Assembly (NCBI RefSeq): GCF_002236115.1
Contig: NZ_NIWT01000006.1
Coordinates: 310,001 to 374,000 of the forward strand
From: Pseudomonas jessenii
GTDB taxonomy: Bacteria; Pseudomonadota; Gammaproteobacteria; Pseudomonadales; Pseudomonadaceae
DNA: 64,000 bases
Direction of reading: 5' to 3'
Part shown: piece by piece, positions 1-8,370 of the stretch
How the letters are laid out: each line of letters starts with the position of its first letter
Numbering within the stretch: the first letter of the stretch is position 1
Position numbers and translations under genes: made by a program
Notes under the pieces: generated by a model
The model's database searches: none
What the model saw: only the letters and a program-made list of their open reading frames with translations
What the model was told of the DNA's origin: nothing

Positions 1-1512
1 GGTGTCGTTCTTCGGGCGCCAGACCTTGTCCAGGTACTCGTCGACGAACACGATCGGTGCGTCGTTCACCAGGCTGGAGGCGGTGTAGCCGCTATCCAGT
101 GCGGCGGCGTAGACGAACGGTTTGAAGCTCGAGCCCGGCTGGCGCTTGGCCTGCAATGCGCGGTTGTAGTTGCTCTGCTCGAAGGCGAAGCCCCCGACCA
201 GCGAACGAATGGCGCCGTTCTGTGGGTCCAGGGACACCAGAGCGCCTTGGGCCTGCGGGATCTGGCTGAACTTCAGCGAATTGTCCGGCTGACGCTGCAC
301 GCGAATCAGATCACCGACCTGGGCCACGTCCGAGGGTTGTTTCGGGTTGGCGCCCATGCTGTTGGTGTTCAGGAACGGCCGGGCCCACTTCATGGTGTCC
401 CAGTTCACGTGTTCCTGGCCGGTGCGGGTCAGTACCTGCAGGCCGGTCTTGTCGACCTGGGTCACGATGGCCGGTTCCAGGCCGCTGATGATGCGTTGTT
501 TGGTCAGCTCGGTTGCCCAGGCCTCGCGGGTCTTGCCCGGCAGCCGCGACTCTGGCCCGCGATAGCCGTGACGCTGGTCGTAGGTCATCAGGCCTTCGTG
601 GACCGCGGTGTTGGCCAGCTCCTGGAGGTCGCTCGGTACCGTGGTCGTGACGCGGAAGCCTTCGGTATACGCGTCGCTACCGTAACGCCCGACCATTTCG
701 GCACGGGCCATTTCGGCGATGTACGGGGCGTTCACTTCCGGGGTCGGCACGTGATAGCTGGCGTTCAGTGGCTCGTTGACTGCAGCGGTGTAGTCGGCCT
801 CGCTGATTTTTCCGAGCTTGTACATGCGCCCCAGGATCCAGTCGCGACGCTCCTTGCTGCGCGCCGGGTTGGCCAGCGGGTTGAAGCGCGACGGCGCCTT
901 GGGCAGGCCGGCGATCATCGCCATCTGCGCCAGGCTGACATCGCGAATCGATTTGCCGTAATAGACCTGCGCCGCCGCCTCGATGCCGTAGGCGCGGTTA
1001 CCCAGATAGATCTTGTTGACGTACAGCTCGAGGATCTCGTCCTTGGTCAGCTGCTGTTCGATCTGCAGGGCCAGCAGGATCTCGGTGGTCTTGCGTGAAA
1101 AGCTGCGTTCGCTGGTCAGGAAGAAGTTCTTCGCCACCTGCATGGTGATCGTGCTGCCGCCGGACTGGATGTGTCCGCTTTTGACCAGTTGGGTCGCGGC
1201 ACGCATCAGGCTGCTCGGATCGACGCCGTAGTGGTTGGCGAAATTGTCGTCTTCAGCACTTAGTAACGCATTGATGAAATTGGGGGGAATGTCGGCGAAA
1301 CGGATCGGTGTACGGCGCATTTCGCCAAATTCTGCGATCAACTTGTTATCGCTGCTGTAGACCCGCAAAGGGATCTGCAACTGGATGCTTCTCAGCGCCT
1401 CCACGGACGGTAGTCCGGGACTAAGGTAAAGGTACGCCCCGCTCAGACCCAGAAGGAGTCCGCAGAAAACCGCGACGATGGACCAACCGAAAAACTTCAG
1501 CAGACGAATCAA
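1..1512 (-). CDS. ponA: Penicillin-binding protein 1A (partial, C-terminus beyond window)
   Basis: Bifunctional class A PBP that polymerises glycan strands and cross-links peptidoglycan at the inner membrane. The visible 504 codons hold an N-terminal membrane anchor, the glycosyltransferase domain (SAEDDNF near residue 60, GGSTITMQ near residue 90) and the start of the transpeptidase domain, with the SxxK motif SSFK near residue 460. The protein runs off the left edge, so the remaining transpeptidase motifs are not seen. The start is taken as TTG at 1512, because no in-frame ATG precedes the anchor (IRLLKFFGWSIVAV). It is divergent from pilM, the usual ponA-pil arrangement of pseudomonads. 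Start codon is less certain than identity. Confidence 0.93.
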   Translation of the reverse strand, partial: MIRLLKFFGWSIVAVFCGLLLGLSGAYLYLSPGLPSVEALRSIQLQIPLRVYSSDNKLIAEFGEMRRTPIRFADIPPNFINALLSAEDDNFANHYGVDPSSLMRAATQLVKSGHIQSGGSTITMQVAKNFFLTSERSFSRKTTEILLALQIEQQLTKDEILELYVNKIYLGNRAYGIEAAAQVYYGKSIRDVSLAQMAMIAGLPKAPSRFNPLANPARSKERRDWILGRMYKLGKISEADYTAAVNEPLNASYHVPTPEVNAPYIAEMARAEMVGRYGSDAYTEGFRVTTTVPSDLQELANTAVHEGLMTYDQRHGYRGPESRLPGKTREAWATELTKQRIISGLEPAIVTQVDKTGLQVLTRTGQEHVNWDTMKWARPFLNTNSMGANPKQPSDVAQVGDLIRVQRQPDNSLKFSQIPQAQGALVSLDPQNGAIRSLVGGFAFEQSNYNRALQAKRQPGSSFKPFVYAAALDSGYTASSLVNDAPIVFVDEYLDKVWRPKNDT

Positions 1513-1611
1513 GGCTTTTGGATATCCAGGGTAAAAAATGAATTGGGCAACAGGGTTCAGGCTAAACGAGAACGACCCGCGCTTGAGCAAAAGCGGAAAA
1601 AAACGCTGGGC

Positions 1612-1617
1612 ATTATA
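1612..1617 (-). promoter_or_regulatory. Candidate -10 element for ponA
   Basis: On the minus strand these six bases read TATAAT, a perfect sigma-70 -10 box about 95 bases upstream of the ponA start. No convincing -35 is seen at 16-18 bases. The 1513-1726 gap separates divergent ponA and pilM and holds no gene; no clear pilM promoter was found in it. Confidence 0.35.
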
Positions 1618-1726
1618 AGCATTTTTCTGATCGGGAGCGTGGCTGGCGCTGCTGTCAAGACGGGTGGATTGAACGCAATGGACATTGCAGAGTCCGTAAC
1701 TCACGGAAAGTCATAGGGAATTGGTA

Positions 1727-2791
1727 GTGCCAGGACTCTTCAACAAAAAATCCAATACGCTGCTGGGAATCGACATCAGTTCCACCTCGGTGAAACTTCT
1801 TGAGTTGAGCCGTCAGGGTGAGCGCTATCGGGTCGAGGCCTATGCGGTCGAGCCATTGCCGGTCGGCGCGGTGATCGAAAAGAATATTGCCGAGCTCGAA
1901 GGTGTGGGGCTGGCCATCACTCGCGCGCTGGCCAAGGCCAGAACCGCCCTCAAGAACGTGGCCGTGGCCGTGGCGGGCTCAGCGGTGATCACCAAGACCA
2001 TCGAGATGGATGCCGGTCTTTGCGAAGACGAAATGGAAAGCCAGCTGAAAATCGAGGCTGACCAGTACATTCCTTATCCCCTGGACGAAGTCGCGATCGA
2101 CTTTGAAGTCCAGGGCACCTCCGGGCGTAATCCCGAGCGCGTCAACGTGCTGCTCGCCGCTTGTCGCAAGGAAAACGTCGAAGTCCGCGAGGCCGCCCTG
2201 GCCCTGGCGGGGCTGACCGCCCGCGTGGTCGATGTCGAGGCCTACGCGCTGGAGCGTTCATTCGAACTTCTGGCCAGTCGACTCGCGGTTTCCGAGAAAC
2301 CTTTGACGGTCGCAGTGGTGGACATCGGCGCCACCATGACCACCCTGAGCGTGCTGCACAACGGGCGGATTATCTACACCCGCGAACAGCTGTTCGGCGG
2401 TCGGCAACTGACCGAGGAAATCCAGCGTCGCTACGGCCTGACGCTCGAGCAGGCGGGGCTGGCGCAAAGGAAGGGCGGTTTGCCGGATGACTATGCCGCC
2501 GAGGTCTTGCAACCATTTCGAGAGGCGCTGGTGCAGCAGGTGTCGCGCTCGTTGCACTTCTTCCTGGCTTCCGGCCAGTACAGTGCCGTCGATCATGTCC
2601 TGCTGGCCGGCGGTACGGCGTCGATCCCGGGGCTGGACCGTTTGATCGAGCAGCAATTGGGCACGCCGACCCAGGTCGCGAACCCGTTTTGCGAAATGAC
2701 TCTGGGCAGCAAGGTCAATGGCGCTGCCCTGGCGAGTGATGCCCCGGCGTTGATGATCGCCTGCGGTCTGGCCCTCAGGAGCTTCGACTGA
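1727..2791 (+). CDS. pilM: Type IV pilus assembly actin-like ATPase PilM
   Basis: Cytoplasmic actin-fold protein of the type IV pilus alignment subcomplex; it binds the N-terminal tail of PilN. The sequence shows the actin-like nucleotide motifs GIDISSTSVK near residue 15, VVDIGATMTT near 195 and LAGGTASIPG near 290. Length (354 aa) is typical. The GTG start at 1727 is preferred because AGGGAA lies six bases upstream; the TTG at 1721 would abut that site. It is the first gene of pilMNOPQ and overlaps pilN by one base (TGATG). Family assignment is firm. Confidence 0.95.
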   Translation: MPGLFNKKSNTLLGIDISSTSVKLLELSRQGERYRVEAYAVEPLPVGAVIEKNIAELEGVGLAITRALAKARTALKNVAVAVAGSAVITKTIEMDAGLCEDEMESQLKIEADQYIPYPLDEVAIDFEVQGTSGRNPERVNVLLAACRKENVEVREAALALAGLTARVVDVEAYALERSFELLASRLAVSEKPLTVAVVDIGATMTTLSVLHNGRIIYTREQLFGGRQLTEEIQRRYGLTLEQAGLAQRKGGLPDDYAAEVLQPFREALVQQVSRSLHFFLASGQYSAVDHVLLAGGTASIPGLDRLIEQQLGTPTQVANPFCEMTLGSKVNGAALASDAPALMIACGLALRSFD

Positions 2792-3357
2792 TGGCACGGA
2801 TCAACCTTTTACCCTGGCGCGAGGAGCGGCGTGAAGTCCGCCGCAAGCGCTTCCTGCTGGTCCTGGTGGCGGCAATGGTGGGCGCGATGGGTGCGGTGCT
2901 GGTTGCGAACCAGGTCATTAGCGGTGCCATCGACCAGCAAGTCGCCCGTAACGATTACATCGGCAAGCAAGTCGCCGTGGTCGATGAGCGAATCAGCCAG
3001 ATCAATGATCTCAAGGCGCGCCGTCAGCAATTGGTCGAGCGCATGGGTGTCATCCAGGGCCTGCAGGGCAATCGCCAAATCAGCGGGCGAATATTTGACC
3101 AGTTGGCGCGAGCCCTGCCCGACGGCGTGTATTTCACCGAAGTGAAAATGACCGCAAAGACCTTGTCCATCACCGGTGCCGCGCAATCCAACAACCGCGT
3201 TTCAGAATTGATGCGCAACCTCGAGGCATCAGACTGGTTCGATGCGCCGAGCCTGACCGAAGTCAAGGCCACGGCTGTCGGCCAGTTGGAGCAGGCAAAC
3301 GTCTTCCAGTTGACCGTCCGCCAGACTCAACCCGCAACACCGGAGGGGGGCAAATGA
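2791..3357 (+). CDS. pilN: Type IV pilus assembly protein PilN
   Basis: Bitopic inner-membrane protein of the PilMNOP alignment complex that links the cytoplasmic PilM to the periplasmic ring. The N-terminus carries the conserved INLLPWREE motif used to dock into PilM (residues 4-12), followed by one membrane segment at about 22-45, a coiled coil, and a small ferredoxin-like periplasmic domain. Length of 188 aa is usual. The ATG overlaps the pilM stop and the 3' end overlaps pilO by four bases (ATGA), so translation is probably coupled along the operon. Confidence 0.95.
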   Translation: MARINLLPWREERREVRRKRFLLVLVAAMVGAMGAVLVANQVISGAIDQQVARNDYIGKQVAVVDERISQINDLKARRQQLVERMGVIQGLQGNRQISGRIFDQLARALPDGVYFTEVKMTAKTLSITGAAQSNNRVSELMRNLEASDWFDAPSLTEVKATAVGQLEQANVFQLTVRQTQPATPEGGK

Positions 3358-3977
3358 GTCTGTCCGAATGGTTCGAAGGGCTGCGCAAGATCGACATCAA
3401 TGATCTGGATACCAGCAACATGGGCGCCTGGCCGCCGGCGATCAAGTGTCTGGTGGCTGCTTTGCTCGTGTTTCTGGTGGTGGCCTTTGGCTATAACTTT
3501 TCCACCCGCGACCTTGTGAGCCAGCTCGATCTCAAGCGTGAGGAAGAGTCGACGCTCAAGGAGCAGTTCGCCAGCAAGGCGCGCATGGCGGCGAACCTGG
3601 ATCTCTACACCCGGCAGTTGAAAGAGATGGAGAACACCTTCGTCGTGCTGTTGCGGCAACTGCCCAGCGATACCGAAGTGCCCGGCTTGCTCGAAGACAT
3701 CACGCGTACGGGCCTCGGCAGTGGCCTGGAGTTCGAAGAGATCAAGTTGCTGCCGGAGGTGGCCCAGCCGTTCTACATCGAGCTGCCGATCCAGATCACG
3801 GTCACCGGGGATTACCACGACCTGGCCACCTTCGTCAGTGGTGTGGCCGGGTTGCCGCGAATCGTTACCTTGCACGATTTCGATCTTGCTCCTGTCAGCC
3901 CTGAGGGTGGTCCGAAACTGCGCTTGACCATCCTCGCCAAGACTTACCGCTACAACGACAAGGGGCAGCATCAATGA
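3354..3977 (+). CDS. pilO: Type IV pilus assembly protein PilO
   Basis: Partner of PilN: a bitopic inner-membrane protein with a short cytoplasmic segment, one membrane helix at about residues 28-48, a coiled coil and a periplasmic domain. The conserved stretch FYIELPIQITVTGDYHDL near residues 139-156 is diagnostic of the PilO family. PilN/PilO heterodimers position PilP and the secretin PilQ over the motor. Length 207 aa is normal. Starts inside the last codons of pilN (ATGA overlap) and ends inside the start of pilP in the same way. Confidence 0.95.
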   Translation: MSLSEWFEGLRKIDINDLDTSNMGAWPPAIKCLVAALLVFLVVAFGYNFSTRDLVSQLDLKREEESTLKEQFASKARMAANLDLYTRQLKEMENTFVVLLRQLPSDTEVPGLLEDITRTGLGSGLEFEEIKLLPEVAQPFYIELPIQITVTGDYHDLATFVSGVAGLPRIVTLHDFDLAPVSPEGGPKLRLTILAKTYRYNDKGQHQ

Positions 3978-4501
3978 GCCCGGCACGTTGTTTTTCGGTG
4001 GTGGTGTTGCTGTCTGCCCTGTCCGGTTGTGGCGGGGGGGATGACTACACCGATCTGGACGCGTACATGAACGAAATGCGCCTGCACGGGCCGGGGAAGA
4101 TTGAACCAACGCCAGTATTCCAGTCTTACCCTGCATTCACTTACAACGCGGCGAATCTGCGCAGCCCGTTTTCGCCACAGATCAGCACTGATCTGGCGGC
4201 CCGGCGGCGGGGTTCGGGTAACGTCAAACCCGACCTGGGTCGGGTCAAACAATACCTCGAAGGCTTCAACATCGAGCAGTTTGAAATGGTCGGCACCCTT
4301 TCCAATGCGTCGGGCTCCTATGCCCTGCTGCGCGGGGCGGGTGGGGTGCACCGGCTGAAAGTCGGCGATTACCTGGGGCGTAACGACGGACGGATCGTTG
4401 CGATCAGTGGCTCTCAAGTCGATGTGGTTGAAATTGTCTCTGATGGTCAGGGTGCGTGGCTGGAGCGTCCCCGGACCATCCCTTTGAAAGAGCACTCATA
4501 G
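3974..4501 (+). CDS. pilP: Type IV pilus lipoprotein PilP
   Basis: Inner-membrane lipoprotein connecting PilNO to the secretin PilQ. A signal sequence ends in the lipobox LSGC (Cys18), followed by an Asp/Gly-rich linker. The C-terminal beta-sandwich domain is at about residues 85-165 (LLRGAGGVHRLKVGDYLG). Length 175 aa is typical. ATGA overlap with pilO; 13 bases separate it from pilQ. Firm by sequence and position. Confidence 0.94.
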   Translation: MSPARCFSVVVLLSALSGCGGGDDYTDLDAYMNEMRLHGPGKIEPTPVFQSYPAFTYNAANLRSPFSPQISTDLAARRRGSGNVKPDLGRVKQYLEGFNIEQFEMVGTLSNASGSYALLRGAGGVHRLKVGDYLGRNDGRIVAISGSQVDVVEIVSDGQGAWLERPRTIPLKEHS

Positions 4502-4514
4502 TGGAACTCCAATA

Positions 4515-6584
4515 ATGAACAGGATTCTTTCCACCGTCGGCCTTTCGCTATGGATAGCGTTGTTGTCGCCGATGGTACAAGCGGCCAATCTCAAGGCGCT
4601 GGATGTCGCAGCGCTGCCGGGTGACCGTGTCGAGTTGAAGTTGTCGTTCGATGCGCCGCCCCCGGTGCCCCACGGCTACACGACGGATTCGCCAGCCCGG
4701 ATTGCCCTGGATTTGCCGGGTGTCGCCAGTCAGCTGGCGAGCAAGACTCACGATCTGGGCAGTGGAAATGCCCGAAGTGCGACGGTGGTGGAAGCCCGGG
4801 ACCGTACGCGATTGATCATCAACCTGACCCAGCCTGCCCCGTACGACTCGCGAATAGAAGGTAACAATCTGCTGGTCGTTGTCGGGCAGGGAGTCAAACC
4901 GTCGACATCCAGGCCGGCGGCCGCAGCAATGCCGGTTCCGGCACGAGCCGTCGCGACGGCAGGCAAGGCCATTCGGGGTGTGGATTTCCAGCGGGGGACC
5001 CAGGGCGAAGGCAACGTGGTGATCGACTTGTCGGATCCATCGATTGCGCCCGACATACAAGAGCGCGAAGGCAGGATCATCGTCGGATTTGCCAAGACCT
5101 TATTGCCCGAGCGATTGCGCGTGCGTCTGGACGTGAAGGATTTCGCCACGCCCGTGCAGTTCGTCAATGCCAGCGCGAGCGGCGATCGAGCCACCATCAG
5201 CATTGAACCCGGCGGCACGTTCGATTACTCGACCTATCAGACTGACAATAAGCTCACGGTCAGCGTTCGCCCGGCGACGGTCGACGAACTGCAAAAACGC
5301 AATGCCGGGCAACAGGCCTACAGCGGCGAGAAGCTATCGCTGAACTTCCAGGACATCGATGTGCGCTCGGTGCTGCAACTGATCGCCGATTTCACCAACC
5401 TCAATCTGGTGGCCAGCGACACGGTCCAGGGGGGAATTACCCTGCGCTTGCAGAACGTACCGTGGGATCAAGCGCTGGATCTGGTGCTGAAAACCAAGGG
5501 GCTGGACAAGCGCAAGGTCGGCAATGTCCTGCTGGTTGCGCCGGCCGATGAAATTGCTGCCCGTGAGCGTCAGGAGCTCGAATCGCAGAAGCAGATTGCC
5601 GATCTGGCGCCGTTGCGTCGGGAGCTGTTGCAGGTCAATTACGCCAAGGCGGCGGATATCGCCAAGCTCTTCCAGTCGGTGACCAGTGCCGAAGCGAAAC
5701 CCGACGAACGGGGATCAATCACCGTCGATGAACGCACCAACAACATCATTGCCTACCAGACCCAGGACCGGCTGGATGAGCTGCGCAGGATCGTCACGCA
5801 GCTGGATATCCCTGTGCGTCAGGTGATGATCGAGGCGCGCATTGTCGAAGCCAACGTCGACTATGACAAAAGCCTCGGGGTGCGCTGGGGTGGTTCGATA
5901 CAGAACAAGGGCAACTGGAACACCTCCGGCGTCAGCAATGGACTCAATGGGTCATCGACCATTGGCACGCCCGGCAGTACCAGCACCAACTCACCGTTCG
6001 TCGACATGGGCGTAGCCAACAACACCTCGGGAATCGGCATCGCCTTCATCACCGATAACGTCTTGCTGGACCTGGAGCTGACGGCCATGGAGAAAACCGG
6101 CAACGGGGAAATCGTCTCCCAGCCCAAGGTGGTCACGTCCGACAAGGAGACCGCCAAAATCCTCAAGGGCACGGAAATTCCCTATCAGGAAGCCAGTTCC
6201 AGCGGCGCGACTTCGGTGTCGTTCAAGGAGGCTTCGCTGTCGCTGGAGGTGACGCCGCAGATCACGCCCGACAACCGGATCATCATGGAAGTCAAGGTGA
6301 CCAAGGACGAACCGGACTACCTGAACAAGGTTCAGGATGTACCCCCCATCAAGAAAAACGAAGTCAACGCCAAGGTCCTGGTCAACGATGGCGAGACCAT
6401 CGTCATTGGTGGTGTTTTCTCAAATACTCAGAGCAAGGTTGTAGATAAGGTGCCATTTCTTGGCGATGTGCCGTATCTTGGCCGCCTTTTCCGGCGTGAT
6501 GTGGTTTCGGAGAAAAAATCCGAGCTGTTGGTATTCCTCACTCCGCGTATCATGAATAATCGGGCGATTGCTGTGAGTCATTGA
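4515..6584 (+). CDS. pilQ: Type IV pilus secretin PilQ
   Basis: Outer-membrane secretin through which the pilus fibre leaves the cell. In order: signal peptide ending near AQA (about residue 23), tandem peptidoglycan-binding AMIN domains (about 28-255), an STN/N0 domain around 270-340 (LNFQDIDVRSVLQLIAD), an N1 domain, and the C-terminal secretin domain containing VIGGVFSN and VPFLGDVPYLGRLFR near the end. The 689 aa length fits Pseudomonas PilQ. Last pil gene; aroK follows after four bases, so pil and aro genes may share transcripts. Confidence 0.95.
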   Translation: MNRILSTVGLSLWIALLSPMVQAANLKALDVAALPGDRVELKLSFDAPPPVPHGYTTDSPARIALDLPGVASQLASKTHDLGSGNARSATVVEARDRTRLIINLTQPAPYDSRIEGNNLLVVVGQGVKPSTSRPAAAAMPVPARAVATAGKAIRGVDFQRGTQGEGNVVIDLSDPSIAPDIQEREGRIIVGFAKTLLPERLRVRLDVKDFATPVQFVNASASGDRATISIEPGGTFDYSTYQTDNKLTVSVRPATVDELQKRNAGQQAYSGEKLSLNFQDIDVRSVLQLIADFTNLNLVASDTVQGGITLRLQNVPWDQALDLVLKTKGLDKRKVGNVLLVAPADEIAARERQELESQKQIADLAPLRRELLQVNYAKAADIAKLFQSVTSAEAKPDERGSITVDERTNNIIAYQTQDRLDELRRIVTQLDIPVRQVMIEARIVEANVDYDKSLGVRWGGSIQNKGNWNTSGVSNGLNGSSTIGTPGSTSTNSPFVDMGVANNTSGIGIAFITDNVLLDLELTAMEKTGNGEIVSQPKVVTSDKETAKILKGTEIPYQEASSSGATSVSFKEASLSLEVTPQITPDNRIIMEVKVTKDEPDYLNKVQDVPPIKKNEVNAKVLVNDGETIVIGGVFSNTQSKVVDKVPFLGDVPYLGRLFRRDVVSEKKSELLVFLTPRIMNNRAIAVSH

Positions 6585-6588
6585 TTCT

Positions 6589-7107
6589 GTGCGAAATTTG
6601 ATTCTTGTTGGACCGATGGGTGCTGGAAAAAGCACCATCGGCCGGTTGCTGGCCAAAGAGCTGCGCCTGCCATTCAAAGATTCCGATAAGGAAATTGAAT
6701 TGCGCACGGGCGCCAATATCCCTTGGATCTTCGATAAGGAAGGCGAACCGGGTTTTCGTGATCGCGAGCAGGCAATGATTGCCGAGCTGTGCGATTGCGA
6801 CGGTGTGGTGCTGGCGACAGGCGGGGGCGCGGTCATGCGCGAAGCCAATCGTCGGGCACTGCATGCCGGTGGGCGGGTGGTTTATCTGCATGCGTCAGTC
6901 GAGCAGCAGGTCGGCCGCACGTCCCGCGACCGCAATCGGCCATTGCTGCGCACCGCCGATCCGGCCAAGACCCTGCGGGATCTGCTGGCGATCCGCGATC
7001 CGCTTTATCGGGAAATTGCCGACCTGGTGGTCGAAACCGATGAGCGGCCGCCACGAATGGTCGTACTCGACATTCTAGAGCGTCTGCAGCAGTTGCCACC
7101 CCGTTAA
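6589..7107 (+). CDS. aroK: Shikimate kinase
   Basis: Phosphorylates shikimate at the 3-position with ATP, the fifth step of the shikimate pathway, in the cytosol. The Walker A motif GPMGAGKSTIGR is at residues 8-19; the shikimate-binding DSDKEIE, GFRDRE and GGGAVM motifs follow in family order. Length 172 aa is normal. The start is GTG at 6589, four bases after the pilQ stop; translation from it gives RNLILVGPMGAGKS directly. aroB follows after 151 bases, as is usual in gammaproteobacteria. Confidence 0.96.
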   Translation: MRNLILVGPMGAGKSTIGRLLAKELRLPFKDSDKEIELRTGANIPWIFDKEGEPGFRDREQAMIAELCDCDGVVLATGGGAVMREANRRALHAGGRVVYLHASVEQQVGRTSRDRNRPLLRTADPAKTLRDLLAIRDPLYREIADLVVETDERPPRMVVLDILERLQQLPPR

Positions 7108-7258
7108 AGCGCCGCGCGAAATGCGCTATCCTCGGCGTCCCGCCATGACCGTTCGAGGTTGTGGCGGATGGCTACCGAACGGCGTCACACCAGCAGAGGC
7201 CGTGGATATTCGTTAACTCAAGGCAGTACGCCTGATTCCATCTTCACTGTGGGGACAC

Positions 7259-8359
7259 ATGCAGACACTCAAGGTCGATCTAGGCGAGCGCAGCTACCCG
7301 ATTCATATTGGCGAAGGTTTGTTGGATCAGCCCGAGCTGCTGGCCCCGCACATTCGCGGACGGCAAGTAGCGATCATCTCCAACGAGACTGTTGCGCCGC
7401 TCTATCTCGAGCGTCTGACCCGCAGCCTGGCGCAGTTCTCGGTGATTTCCGTGGTACTGCCCGACGGCGAAGCCTTCAAGACCTGGGAAACCCTGCAACT
7501 GATTTTCGACGGTCTGCTGACCGCCCGGCATGACCGCCGCACCACGGTGATCGCCCTTGGCGGCGGTGTGATCGGTGACATGGCCGGCTTTGCCGCCGCC
7601 TGCTACCAGCGCGGCGTCGATTTCATCCAGGTTCCGACCACGCTGCTGTCGCAGGTCGACTCCTCGGTGGGCGGCAAGACCGGGATCAACCATCCGCTGG
7701 GCAAGAACATGGTCGGCGCCTTCTATCAGCCGAACGTGGTGCTGATCGATACCGCCAGCCTCAATACCCTGCCGGCGCGCGAGCTGTCCGCCGGGCTGGC
7801 CGAAGTCATCAAGTACGGGCTGATCTGTGATGAGCCGTTCCTGACCTGGCTCGAAGACAACGTCGACCGCCTGCGCAATCTGGACCAGCAAGCCCTGACC
7901 TATGCCATCGAGCGTTCCTGTGCGGCCAAGGCGGCAGTGGTCGGTGCCGATGAGAAAGAGACAGGCGTGCGTGCCACCCTGAACCTGGGCCACACTTTTG
8001 GCCACGCCATTGAAACCCACATGGGCTATGGTGTGTGGCTTCATGGTGAGGCTGTGGCTGCTGGCACCGTAATGGCGCTGGAAATGTCCGCGCGCCTCGG
8101 CTGGATCAGCGAGCAGGAGCGCGATCGCGGCATTCGTCTGTTCCAGCGTGCGGGGCTGCCGGTCGTTCCGCCGGAAGAAATGACAGAAGCCGATTTCCTC
8201 GAACATATGTCCATTGACAAAAAAGTGATCGACGGTCGTTTACGCCTGGTGCTGCTGCGCCACATGGGTGAAGCGGTGGTGACCGACGATTATCCGAAAG
8301 AGGTTCTACAGGCCACGCTGGGGGCAGACTACCGCGCCCTGGCTCAGCTTAAAGGTTAA
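7259..8359 (+). CDS. aroB: 3-dehydroquinate synthase
   Basis: Converts DAHP to 3-dehydroquinate, step two of the shikimate pathway, using NAD+ and a divalent metal. Visible family motifs are the NAD-binding GGGVIGDMAGFAA near residue 100, VPTTLLSQVDSSVGGKTGIN near 125-145, AEVIKYGLI near 180, and the metal-ligand histidines in LNLGHTFGHAIE (about 243-255) and YGVWLHGEAV. Length 366 aa is typical. GGGGA lies just upstream of the ATG. It is followed after 11 bases by the DamX-like gene, a conserved aro-dam region layout. Confidence 0.97.
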   Translation: MQTLKVDLGERSYPIHIGEGLLDQPELLAPHIRGRQVAIISNETVAPLYLERLTRSLAQFSVISVVLPDGEAFKTWETLQLIFDGLLTARHDRRTTVIALGGGVIGDMAGFAAACYQRGVDFIQVPTTLLSQVDSSVGGKTGINHPLGKNMVGAFYQPNVVLIDTASLNTLPARELSAGLAEVIKYGLICDEPFLTWLEDNVDRLRNLDQQALTYAIERSCAAKAAVVGADEKETGVRATLNLGHTFGHAIETHMGYGVWLHGEAVAAGTVMALEMSARLGWISEQERDRGIRLFQRAGLPVVPPEEMTEADFLEHMSIDKKVIDGRLRLVLLRHMGEAVVTDDYPKEVLQATLGADYRALAQLKG

Positions 8360-8370
8360 ATAAGAACACA